Shown piece by piece: positions 31,715 to 39,656 of a stretch of 64,000 bases of DNA. The translations under genes were made by a program, and so were the position numbers. The notes under the pieces were generated by a model. It was not told the origin of the DNA, did no database searches, and was given only the letters and a program-made list of their open reading frames with translations. The DNA is from Actinoplanes siamensis (GTDB taxonomy: Bacteria > Actinomycetota > Actinomycetes > Mycobacteriales > Micromonosporaceae). The stretch is taken from positions 186,001-250,000 of the forward strand of contig NZ_BOMW01000012.1 of NCBI RefSeq assembly GCF_016862395.1, in the 5' to 3' direction. The first letter of the stretch is position 1. Every line of letters begins with the position of its first letter.

Positions 31715-31915
31715 ATGCGTGCAGGCGCGGTTGTCATCGTCATCTGGCTGCTGCTCGGGCTGGTCGCGGCGTACCAGCGCAATTATTTCAAGAACACCGG
31801 CGACGCGAGCTGCGCGGAGGCCGGCACCGTCATCGTCACCACGCTCGCCGGGCCGCTGAACTGGCTCGGGGTCAACCCGAAGATCAAGTGCGAGGTGCCG
31901 GAGCCGTCCAAGTAG
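31715..31915 (+). CDS. Small membrane protein, 66 residues
   Basis: An N-terminal membrane helix (AGAVVIVIWLLLGLVAAYQR) is followed by a short region with two Cys residues (DASCAEA and IKCEVPE) that may form a disulfide outside, and a second, weakly hydrophobic stretch TVIVTTLAGPLNWLGV. GGAGG lies 7 bases ahead of the ATG at 31715. Proteins of this shape are frequent in actinomycetes and have no known function. The AKR promoter starts 8 bases after its stop. Confidence 0.72.
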   Translation: MRAGAVVIVIWLLLGLVAAYQRNYFKNTGDASCAEAGTVIVTTLAGPLNWLGVNPKIKCEVPEPSK

Positions 31916-31922
31916 GCGGCTC

Positions 31923-31953
31923 TTGACCTGGAGCGCGCTCCAGGTCCTAGCGT
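31923..31953 (+). promoter_or_regulatory. MerR-type promoter with overlapping palindrome
   Basis: The -35 is TTGACC (31923-31928) and the -10 TAGCGT (31948-31953), with a 19-base spacer. A perfect 22-base palindrome (31925-31946, half-site GACCTGGAGCG) lies across the spacer. The long spacer plus dyad is the hallmark of promoters activated by MerR-family regulators. The ATG of the aldo/keto reductase is 8 bases after the -10, so the message should be leaderless or nearly so. Confidence 0.82.
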
Positions 31954-31961
31954 CGTGGGAC

Positions 31962-32894
31962 ATGGAACTTCGTAACTTCGGGCGACTCGGGCGGATCAGC
32001 GCACTCACCCTGGGCGGCGGCGGCATCGGCGGCGTATGGGGCCGGACCGACCGGCGCGAGGCGGTGGCCACCGTGCACGCCGCCCTCGACGCCGGCATCA
32101 CGATGCTGGACGTGGCGCCGTCCTACGGCACCGACTTCGAGTCGGAACGGGTGGCCCGCTCGTTCTCCTCCGCCGACCTCCTGATCACCTCCAAGGTCGG
32201 GCTGCCGGACGATCACGAACGGGACTTCGCCGCCCGCATCCGGCGCGGCCTGGTCGCGAGCCTGGAGCGTCTCGGCCGCGACCACCTGGATCTCTTCCTG
32301 CTGCACACCCAGATCCGGGCCGGCGCCCCGGTGCCCGAGACCATCGACCGGGACGGGTACCAGGAGGCCGCGGCGGCCTTCGCGGCGCTGCGGGACGAGG
32401 GGCTGATCCGGGCCTGGGGCATCACCGCGGTCGGCCATCCGGATCAGGTGCTGGCCGCGCTGCGGGGCACGCCCCGCCCGGACGCCGCCCAGGTGATCGT
32501 GAACGCGCTCGACCTCAACGGGTGGTGGGCGTTCGACGGCGTGCCGCCGAGGGGCGACGAGATCGTTCGCTCCGCTCACGAGAACGGGGTCCAGGTCATG
32601 GGCATCCGCGCGGTGGCGGCCGGGGCGCTCACCTCGGCGATTGATCGTACGACCGGAGCCGGCGACCCGGTGGCTGCCGACTTCGATCGCGCCGCCCCCT
32701 TCCGCAAGGTCGCCGCGGAGTGGGGAACGCCGCCCGCCGTGCTCGCGCATCGGTACGCGCTCTCGGTGCCCGGCGTCTCCACAGTGGTCCTCGGCGTGAA
32801 GAACCGGGCCGAGCTCGCGGAGTGCGTGGCGGCCGAGGCGGCGGGTCCGCTGTCGCCCTCCGAGATGGACGCGCTGCGCGCTCTGGCCCGGTGA
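31962..32894 (+). CDS. Aldo/keto reductase
   Basis: 310 residues. The (beta/alpha)8 AKR fold is shown by ALDAGITMLDVAPSYG (Asp and Tyr of the active site), the LITSKVGLP segment (Lys), LDLFLLHTQ (His) and late VLGVKNRAELAECV. It uses NADPH to reduce an aldehyde or ketone; substrate unknown. The ATG at 31962 is right behind the MerR-type promoter, which suggests induction by a small molecule or redox signal. No merR gene is adjacent. Confidence 0.88.
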   Translation: MELRNFGRLGRISALTLGGGGIGGVWGRTDRREAVATVHAALDAGITMLDVAPSYGTDFESERVARSFSSADLLITSKVGLPDDHERDFAARIRRGLVASLERLGRDHLDLFLLHTQIRAGAPVPETIDRDGYQEAAAAFAALRDEGLIRAWGITAVGHPDQVLAALRGTPRPDAAQVIVNALDLNGWWAFDGVPPRGDEIVRSAHENGVQVMGIRAVAAGALTSAIDRTTGAGDPVAADFDRAAPFRKVAAEWGTPPAVLAHRYALSVPGVSTVVLGVKNRAELAECVAAEAAGPLSPSEMDALRALAR

Positions 32895-32957
32895 CCACCA
32901 CCGTCGACCGAGCCGGCGCGCCCTGGTGTCACCGCCTTCGCCGGCGCGGACCGCGCT

Positions 32958-33332
32958 CTAGCGAACCCAGGGCGGGCTGATCACCGAGCCGTCGGGCAGG
33001 GTGGCCTCCAGCCCGACGCTGGTGGTCACCCACGCCTCGGCGGTCTCCGGGCCCCGGTTGTCGACGCCGAACTCGGCGCCTGCCGGGACCCGGAGCACGT
33101 CTCCCGGGTCCAACTGCTCGACGGCGCCGTCCAGGTGGACGTGGATCCGGCCGGTGAGCACCAGGATCACCTCCTCCTTGCCGACCCGGTGCGGGATGCC
33201 CGCGGTCCCCGGGGCGATCTCCAGCCGCCAGGCGCAGAGCTCCTCGCTGCCGGCCCGCGGCGAGACGTACGAGTGGAAGACCGCTCCGTGCAGGCGGTGC
33301 CGCACCGCGTCGCCGTGCTTTCGTACTGCCAT
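32958..33332 (-). CDS. Cupin-domain protein
   Basis: 124 residues forming a single cupin barrel. Motif 1 is represented by PHRVGKEEVILVLTGRIHVHLDG and motif 2 by GDVLRVPAGAEFGVDN, but the usual metal ligands are only partly present, so catalysis is doubtful and a binding role is possible. It diverges from a MarR regulator across 73 bases holding three related palindromes, making it the likely regulated gene. Confidence 0.8.
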   Translation of the reverse strand: MAVRKHGDAVRHRLHGAVFHSYVSPRAGSEELCAWRLEIAPGTAGIPHRVGKEEVILVLTGRIHVHLDGAVEQLDPGDVLRVPAGAEFGVDNRGPETAEAWVTTSVGLEATLPDGSVISPPWVR

Positions 33333-33349
33333 CTGCTCCCCCTCATTCG

Positions 33350-33403
33350 GTCAAGTGACTTGACGAAATGGTCAACCAGCTTGACCGCCGTGTCAAACTC
33401 GAC
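33350..33403. promoter_or_regulatory. Three phased MarR operator sites
   Basis: GTCAAG-TGA-CTTGAC (33350-33364) and GGTCAA-CCAGC-TTGACC (33370-33386) are palindromes with the same half-site GTCAA. A weaker third, GTCAAACTCGAC (33392-33403), ends two bases before the GTG of the MarR gene. The centres are about 20-21 bases apart, two DNA turns, so dimers would sit on one face and could repress both divergent genes. Confidence 0.75.
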
Positions 33404-33405
33404 CG

Positions 33406-33849
33406 GTGCGACGTGATCTCCTGGACCTGCCGGTGCTGCTGCTCGGTGCGGCATCCGCGCTGGTGGACGGCATCAACGCGGGAATACGCGCCCGCGGCTT
33501 CACGGATCTGCGGCCGGCACACGGTTTCGCCTTCGTGCGCCTCGCCCCGTCCGGCGCGACAGTGGTGGAACTGGCCGAGCATCTGGGGGTGACCAAGCAG
33601 GCGGCCAGTCAGATGGCGGACGAGCTGGTCCGCAAGGGGTACGTCGCGCGCCGGCCGCACCCTTCGGACGCCCGCGCGCGGCTGCTGACCCTCACCGAGC
33701 GGGGGTGGGCGTGCACCCGGGCCGCCGACGAGGCCGCGTCCGAGGTGTTGCGGCCGTGGGCCGACGCTCTCGGGGCTGACCAGGTGGCCGCCGTGCGGGC
33801 GGCGCTGTCGGCGCTGACCGTCCCCGGCCGCATCCGCCCAACCTGGTGA
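33406..33849 (+). CDS. MarR-family transcriptional regulator
   Basis: 147 residues. The winged helix covers VVELAEHLGVTKQAASQMAD and the wing RRPHPSDARARLLTLTERG. It probably represses itself and the divergent cupin through the operators in front of it, released by a ligand that cannot be identified. The GTG at 33406 is the start; its own operator array overlaps the promoter. It is not closely similar to the MarR gene at 4896. Confidence 0.85.
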   Translation: MRRDLLDLPVLLLGAASALVDGINAGIRARGFTDLRPAHGFAFVRLAPSGATVVELAEHLGVTKQAASQMADELVRKGYVARRPHPSDARARLLTLTERGWACTRAADEAASEVLRPWADALGADQVAAVRAALSALTVPGRIRPTW

Positions 33850-33902
33850 CCTTCCGCCCCCCAACCACCCGAGCCCATCCCAGCCCGGTCCCCCAGCCGG
33901 GA

Positions 33903-34002
33903 CTGATGGTCGCCGAAGCCCGTCCGGAACAACCACCAGCCCCGGCCCGGTCCACTCGACTGGGGCTGGTGATTGTTCCGGACGGGCCGAGACGACCATC
34001 AG
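33903..34002. repeat. Long imperfect inverted repeat, 41-base arms
   Basis: Arms 33903-33943 and 33962-34002 match at 36 of 41 positions when one is reverse-complemented, around an 18-base loop. The arms begin CTGATGGTCG and end CACCAGCCCC. It sits in the 289-base gap between the MarR gene and parC. Because of the symmetry both strands show similar open frames, which I regard as non-coding. Origin could be a palindromic mobile relic or structured RNA. Confidence 0.85.
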
Positions 34003-34095
34003 GGCCACCGGAGGGCTTGGCCGGGGGTGAGCATGGGTTCGGACGGCCACCAGGGCCGGCTGGGTGGTGGTCGCTCGGGGTGGCATGGAACGCGA

Positions 34096-34123
34096 ACCGC
34101 CCGCCGCGTGGGCGGCGGGCGGT
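34096..34123 (-). terminator. Terminator of parC
   Basis: ACCGCCCGCCGC (34096-34107), GTGG, GCGGCGGGCGGT (34112-34123): a perfect 12-bp stem starting 16 bases beyond the parC stop. No T tract follows on the minus strand. Confidence 0.75.
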
Positions 34124-34138
34124 CGGGGCGGGACGTGG

Positions 34139-36661
34139 TCAGTCGCGCTCGATGTGGTGGCCGATCAACTGCGGTCCCATGAGGACAGCGGTGCCGGAGC
34201 CGTCGCGGCGGGTGTCGACCTCGGGGAGCTCGACCGGGTCGCCGGTGTTGGTGGCGCCGACCGGGCGCGGGCCGACCCAGGCCACCGCCAGCGCCGACTC
34301 GCCCTTCAGGAAGCGCTGCACCCGCACCCCGCCGGTGGCGCGGCCCTTCGCCGGGTACGACGCGAACGGTGTCACCTTCACCTGCGTGCCGGTCGACGTG
34401 ACGACCATCGGCTCGCCGTGCGTGGGGTCCGAGGTGGACACCGCGTTGAACGACACGACCGTGGCCTCCGGCGTCAGGTTGATGCCGGCCATGCCGCCAC
34501 CCTTGAGGCCCTGCGGCCGCACCAGCTTGGCCGGGAAGCGCAGCAGGCTCGCGTCCGACGTGACGAACACCAGCGACTCGGCGCCGTCCACCAGCCAGGT
34601 GGCCTGCAGCACCTCGTCACCCTCCTTGAGGGTGATCACCTCGAACTCGTCGGAGCGCACCGGCCACTCCGGCGCGCAGACCTTGACCACGCCGTGCCGG
34701 GTACCCAGCGCGAGACCCGGGGAGTCGCCGGCGGCCAGCGGCGCGAGCCCGACCACCTTCTCCCCCTTCTCCAGCGGCACCAGCTCGGACGCGGACATGC
34801 CGCCGCGCAGCGACACCGTCCCGGACTGCTCGGGCAGCACCGGCAGCGGCAGCACGTCGGTCTTGAACGCGCGTCCCCGGTTGGTGATCAGCAGGATCCG
34901 GCCGCGGGCGGTGGAGTGGATGAGCGCGCGGACCGCGTCGTGCTTGACCCGGCCGCTGCGCTTGCGGCCCTCGGCGGACTCCTCGCTCTCCGCCGCGGTC
35001 CGGGCGATCAGGCCGGTCGCGGAGAGGATCACCTGGCACGGGTCGTCGGCGACCTCGAGCGGGCCGGCCGGCACCGAGGCCGCGAGCACCTCCTTGAGGT
35101 CGCCGTCGATCAGCGTGGTGCGCCGGGAGCTGGCGAACTCGCTGGTCACCTCGGCGAGCTCGTCGGAGACGACCTGCTTGAGCACGGCTTCGTCGTCCAG
35201 GATCCGGCTCAGCTCGGCGATCTCGTTGCGCAGCCGCTCCTGCTCGGTCTCCAGCTCGATCCGGTCGAAGCGGGTGAGCCGGCGCAGCGGGGTGTCCAGA
35301 ATGTACGTCGCCTGGATGTCGCTCAGCCCGAATTCGCTCATCAGCGACGACTTGGCGGCCGCCGCGTCGTCGCTGGCCCGGATGATCGCGACCACCCGGT
35401 CGATGTCGATCAGGGCGATGAGCAGGCCGTCGACCAGGTGCAGGCGGTCCTGGCGCTTGGTGCGGCGGAACTCCGTCCGCCGGGTGACCACCTCGTAGCG
35501 GTGCTGGACGAAGACCTCCAGCAGCGCCTTGAGCCCGAGCGTGCGCGGCTGGCCGTCGACGAGCACCAGGTTGTTGATGCCGAACGAGGTCTCCAGCGGG
35601 GTGAGCCGGTAGAGGTCGGCGAGCAGCGCCTGCGGGTTGACGCCGACCTTGCACTCGATCACCAGGCGGGTGCCGTGCTCGCGGTCGGTCAGGTCCTTGA
35701 CGTCGGCGATGCCCTGCAGCCGGGCCGCCTGCCGCTGGCCGCGCTTGGGGCCGGAGGTGATCATCTTGCCCTTCACCTCGTCGGTGATGGCTTCGATGAT
35801 CTTCTCGGCGCCGACGCCGTACGGCAGCTCGGTCACCGTGATCGCCTGGCGCCCGCGCCCGCCCTCGAGCAGTCCGGTCTGCGCCCGGGCGCGCATGCGC
35901 ACCACGCCACGGCCCGTCTCGTACGCCCGGCGCACCTCGTCGAGGCCGAGCAGCTGGCCGCCGGTCGGCAGGTCCGGCCCGGGCACGAAGCGCATCAGCT
36001 CGTCGAGGCCGGCGTCCGGGTTGGTGATCAGGTGCCGGGCGGCCGCGACCACCTCGCCCAGGTTGTGCGGGATCATGTTGGTCGCCATCCCGACCGCGAT
36101 CCCGGACGTGCCGTTGACCAGCAGGTTCGGGAAGGCGGCGGGCAGCACCTTGGGCTCGACGTCGTCGCCGTCGTAGGTCGGCTTGAAGTCGACGGTGCCC
36201 TCGCCCAGCTCGCCGACCAGCAGCATCGCCTCGCGCGACATCCGGGCCTCGGTGTAGCGGGCGGCGGCCGGCCCGTCGTCGGGCGAGCCGAAATTGCCGT
36301 GCCCGTCGATGAGCGGCGCGTTCAGCGAGAAGTCCTGCGCGAGCCGGACCAGCGCGTCGTAGATCGCCACGTCGCCGTGCGGGTGGTACTTGCCCATCAC
36401 GTCGCCGACGACGCGGGCGGACTTCACGTACGCCCGGTCCGGCCGGTGGCCCTGCTCGGACATCGACCAGAGGATCCGCCGATGCACCGGCTTCAGCCCG
36501 TCCCTGGCGTCCGGCAGCGCCCGCGAGTGGATCACCGAGTACGCGTACTCCAGGTAGGAGTCCTCGACCTCGGTGGTCAGCGGGTTGTCGATGACGCGGG
36601 CGCCGGCCTGATCGAACGCGGACAGGTCGACGCGATTATCGGTGTTCTTGCGGCGTGCCAT
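34139..36661 (-). CDS. parC: DNA gyrase/topoisomerase IV subunit A
   Basis: 840 residues. The breakage-reunion domain has LPDARDGLKPVHRRILW with the GKYHPHGDVAIYDALVRLAQ segment and, 40 residues on, ARYTEARMS with the catalytic Tyr. The C-terminal beta-pinwheel holds GLKGGGMAG rather than a clear QRRGGKG GyrA box. The absence of dnaA/recF neighbours and lack of a good box favour the second, topoisomerase IV-like pair of actinomycetes over true gyrase; the exact name is inference. Val occupies the position of E. coli GyrA Ser83 in the quinolone region. The start ATG is at 36661, 14 bases after parE. Confidence 0.88.
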   Translation of the reverse strand: MARRKNTDNRVDLSAFDQAGARVIDNPLTTEVEDSYLEYAYSVIHSRALPDARDGLKPVHRRILWSMSEQGHRPDRAYVKSARVVGDVMGKYHPHGDVAIYDALVRLAQDFSLNAPLIDGHGNFGSPDDGPAAARYTEARMSREAMLLVGELGEGTVDFKPTYDGDDVEPKVLPAAFPNLLVNGTSGIAVGMATNMIPHNLGEVVAAARHLITNPDAGLDELMRFVPGPDLPTGGQLLGLDEVRRAYETGRGVVRMRARAQTGLLEGGRGRQAITVTELPYGVGAEKIIEAITDEVKGKMITSGPKRGQRQAARLQGIADVKDLTDREHGTRLVIECKVGVNPQALLADLYRLTPLETSFGINNLVLVDGQPRTLGLKALLEVFVQHRYEVVTRRTEFRRTKRQDRLHLVDGLLIALIDIDRVVAIIRASDDAAAAKSSLMSEFGLSDIQATYILDTPLRRLTRFDRIELETEQERLRNEIAELSRILDDEAVLKQVVSDELAEVTSEFASSRRTTLIDGDLKEVLAASVPAGPLEVADDPCQVILSATGLIARTAAESEESAEGRKRSGRVKHDAVRALIHSTARGRILLITNRGRAFKTDVLPLPVLPEQSGTVSLRGGMSASELVPLEKGEKVVGLAPLAAGDSPGLALGTRHGVVKVCAPEWPVRSDEFEVITLKEGDEVLQATWLVDGAESLVFVTSDASLLRFPAKLVRPQGLKGGGMAGINLTPEATVVSFNAVSTSDPTHGEPMVVTSTGTQVKVTPFASYPAKGRATGGVRVQRFLKGESALAVAWVGPRPVGATNTGDPVELPEVDTRRDGSGTAVLMGPQLIGHHIERD

Positions 36662-36675
36662 GAAACAGCGACCTC

Positions 36676-38733
36676 TCAGGCGTCGATCGTCTCTTGATCG
36701 ATGCGGCCCGCCGCGTCGATCAGCCAGTTCTTCCGGGGCTCGACCCGCTCACCCATCAGCAGTTCCAGGGTGGCCTCGGCACGGTCGGCGTCGTCCAGCG
36801 TGATCCGGCGCACGGTGCGGCTGGCCGGGTTCATCGTGGTGTCCCACAACTCGTCGGCGTCCATCTCGCCGAGCCCCTTGAACCGGGGCACCGGCTTCTG
36901 CACCTGTTTGCCGGACCGCTCGTACCGGCTGACCGTGCTCTCCATCTCCTGCTGGGTGTACGTGTACACCGTCTCCGGGTTGCGGCCCTTGGTGACCACC
37001 TTGTGCAGCGGCGGCATAGCGGCGTAGAGCCGCCCCTCCTCGATCACCGGGCGCATGTACTTCGCGAAGAGGGTGATCAGCAGCGTCCGGATGTGCGAGC
37101 CGTCGACGTCGGCGTCCGCCATGATCATCACCCGGCCGTACCGCATCGCGCCGATCTCGAACGTGCGGCCCGAGCCGGCGCCCAGCACCTGGACGATCGC
37201 CGAGCACTCGGCGTTGTCCAGGACCTGCTGGAGGCTGGCCTTCTGCACGTTGAGGATCTTGCCGCGGATCGGCAGCAGCGCCTGGTACTCCGAGGAGCGG
37301 GCCATCCGGGCGGTGCCCAGAGCGCTGTCGCCCTCGACGATGTAGAGCTCGCTGCGGGAGATGCCGGTGGAGCGGCAGTCGACCAGCTTGGGCGGCATCG
37401 ACGCGCCCTCCAGGGCGGTCTTGCGCCGGGCCGCGTCCTTCTGCTGCTTCTGGGTGAGGCGGACGCGGGCCGCGTCCACCACCTTCTGCAGGACCGTGCG
37501 GGCCTCGGTCTTGGTGCGCCGGCCGTCGATCCACTCCTTCAGGTACGCCTCGACCAGGGTCTGCGTCACCCGGGTGATGCCGGCCGTGGAGAGCTCGTCC
37601 TTGGTCTGCGAGGTGAACTGCGGCTCGGGCACCCGCACGTGGATGACAGCCGTCATGCCCTCCAGCAGGTCGTCCAGGACCGGCGGCTCCTCCTTCGGCT
37701 TGAGCAGGCCGCGGGCGTTGCGGATGGCCTCGGTGAGCGCACGCACCAGGGCACGCTCGAAGCCCTTGCGGTGCGTGCCGCCGTGCACGTTGCGGATGGT
37801 GTTGGTGAAGCACTCGACGTTGCGCTCGTACCCGGTGCCCCAGCGGAAGGCGACCTCGACCTGGGCCTGCCGGACCACGTTCGACTGCATGACGCCGTTG
37901 GCGTCGGCGGCGTTCTCCTTGTATGTCCCCTCGCCGGTGACCATCAGGATCCCGGAGACCGGCTTGTCGGCGGCCGGGGTCAGGAACTCCACCATGTCGA
38001 CCAGGCCGTTGGGGTAGTGGAACGTCTCGGTGTGCGGCTCCTCGGCGGTCGCGTCGAAGAGCGTGAACTGCACGCCGGGCACCAGGAACGCGGTGTTGCG
38101 CAGCTTGGTGCGGACCGCCTCGACGTCCAGCCGGGCGCCGCTCTCGAAGTAGCGGGCGTCGTACCAGTACCGCGTCGAGGTGCCGGTGGGCTCGCCGCGC
38201 TTCATCCGGCGGGCCACCCGCAGGCCCGGCTGCGGGGTGAACGGCGCGGTCGGCCCGGGGCCGTCGAAGACGCCCGGCACGCCGCGCTGGAAGGAGATCT
38301 CGTGCACCTTGCCGTCGCGCTTGACGGTGACGTCGTAGCGCAGCGAGAGCGCGTTGACCGCGGAGGCGCCGACGCCGTGCAGACCGCCGGACGCCTTGTA
38401 TCCGGAGCCGCCGAACTTGCCGCCGGCGTGCAGCCGGGTGAGCACCAGCTCGACGCCGCTCAATCCGCTCTTGGCGTGCACGTCGGTCGGGATGCCCCGG
38501 CCGTCGTCGTCCACCTGGACCGAGCCGTCGCCGTGCAGCGTCACGGCGATCCTGGTGGCGTGGCCGCCGACCCCCTCGTCGGTGCAGTTGTCGATGATCT
38601 CGTTGGCCAGGTGGTTGATGCCCCGGCTGTCGGTGGACCCGATGTACATCCCTGGGCGTTTCCGGACAGCGTCCAGCCCTTCCAGGTGCGTGAGGTCGTC
38701 AGCCCCGTACAAGGTCTCTGGCTGTGCGGTCAC
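36676..38733 (-). CDS. parE: DNA gyrase/topoisomerase IV subunit B
   Basis: 685 residues. The GHKL ATPase has NEIIDNCTDE, DDGRGIPTD and GGLHGVGASAVNAL, and the TOPRIM domain has IVEGDSALG, PIRGKILNV and MADADVDGSHI. It provides the ATP-driven gate for the A subunit encoded 14 bases downstream. The protein begins with GTG at 38733 after GGGAGAG, and has no extra N-terminal region. It forms an operon with parC. Both are transcribed away from the nucleotide cyclase gene upstream on the same strand. Confidence 0.9.
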   Translation of the reverse strand: MTAQPETLYGADDLTHLEGLDAVRKRPGMYIGSTDSRGINHLANEIIDNCTDEGVGGHATRIAVTLHGDGSVQVDDDGRGIPTDVHAKSGLSGVELVLTRLHAGGKFGGSGYKASGGLHGVGASAVNALSLRYDVTVKRDGKVHEISFQRGVPGVFDGPGPTAPFTPQPGLRVARRMKRGEPTGTSTRYWYDARYFESGARLDVEAVRTKLRNTAFLVPGVQFTLFDATAEEPHTETFHYPNGLVDMVEFLTPAADKPVSGILMVTGEGTYKENAADANGVMQSNVVRQAQVEVAFRWGTGYERNVECFTNTIRNVHGGTHRKGFERALVRALTEAIRNARGLLKPKEEPPVLDDLLEGMTAVIHVRVPEPQFTSQTKDELSTAGITRVTQTLVEAYLKEWIDGRRTKTEARTVLQKVVDAARVRLTQKQQKDAARRKTALEGASMPPKLVDCRSTGISRSELYIVEGDSALGTARMARSSEYQALLPIRGKILNVQKASLQQVLDNAECSAIVQVLGAGSGRTFEIGAMRYGRVMIMADADVDGSHIRTLLITLFAKYMRPVIEEGRLYAAMPPLHKVVTKGRNPETVYTYTQQEMESTVSRYERSGKQVQKPVPRFKGLGEMDADELWDTTMNPASRTVRRITLDDADRAEATLELLMGERVEPRKNWLIDAAGRIDQETIDA

Positions 38734-38868
38734 GAGGTGGCTCTCCCGGTCGCCCTTCGGTGGTCAGAACGGCGCGAGCCTACCCGGAGCGTCCGACACT
38801 TCTGTCCCTGGCGAGCCAGGTGACGGCAGGTCAGGTCGAAAATTCGGGAAAAAGGTTACAAAATTCCG

Positions 38869-39480
38869 CTAGTTGACCGCCATCAGGCGGGCGGACTGCG
38901 GCTGTAGCGCGCGCCACAGGTCCAGCGGGCACACCTTGCCCGGCACCGACACCGGCGGCATCTCCTGGTAGGCGATCAGCTCGTCGCTGACCTCCCGGGT
39001 GGCCGAGCAGACCACCACCGTGTCGTGCGGCGCGTACGCCTGCAGCCGGGCCGCGGTCGCCACCACGCCCCCGCTGATCATCCCGTAGCCCCCGTCGAAG
39101 GCCGCCAGCGGATCGACGATGACCTCGCCGGTGGCCAGCCCGGCCCGGGTCCGGACCCGGTGCCTGCCGGCCAGGAGACGCCCCCTCAACGCCTCCTGGA
39201 CCGACAGGCCCGCGCGCACGGCCGAGGCGGCCGCCTCCGGCTCGAAGCCGTCCTCGCCGGCGCCGAACACCGCCATCACCGCGTCGCCGACGTACTTCTC
39301 GACGATGCCGCCGCCGTCCCGGACCACCCCGGCCACCGCCGAGAAGTAGTCCCGCTGGAGTGCCCGGACCTCCGCGCAGTCGAGCCGGTCCACCAGCGCG
39401 GTGAAGCCGACGATGTCGATGAACAGCACGGTCACGGTCTGGCGCCGCTCCGCGACGGCGTCGATGGTGCTGGCGGTCAT
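38869..39480 (-). CDS. Class III nucleotidyl cyclase
   Basis: 203 residues, essentially one catalytic domain. Metal-binding Asp22 lies in LFIDIVGFT and Asp66 in EKYVGDAVMAVFG, with Lys62 in the usual substrate-specifying position, suggesting an active adenylate cyclase-type enzyme. GGVVATAARLQAYA is the transition-state helix. No sensor domain or membrane helix is attached, so activity must be controlled by partners. It starts with ATG at 39480 and diverges from the large LuxR regulator with 176 bases between. Confidence 0.85.
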   Translation of the reverse strand: MTASTIDAVAERRQTVTVLFIDIVGFTALVDRLDCAEVRALQRDYFSAVAGVVRDGGGIVEKYVGDAVMAVFGAGEDGFEPEAAASAVRAGLSVQEALRGRLLAGRHRVRTRAGLATGEVIVDPLAAFDGGYGMISGGVVATAARLQAYAPHDTVVVCSATREVSDELIAYQEMPPVSVPGKVCPLDLWRALQPQSARLMAVN

Positions 39481-39656
39481 GTCTCACGCTCCCCCAGAGC
39501 ACTGCCTTGGCCGGGAGAACGGTGCCAGCCCGCGCCCGGCCCGCGGATCCGCAGAACGACGTATCTCCGAGCTGATCGACACTCGTCATTTTTGTGACGC
39601 AGAACAGTCCGAATTGACGACAACGTGGTAGGTGCTTTCGGATTAGGCTGCCGGAC

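Noticed and set aside
33343..34086. Minus-strand 247-codon frame through the long palindrome
   Set aside because: It is antisense to the MarR gene and its repetitive part only reflects the inverted repeat; the plus strand shows a similar spurious frame.
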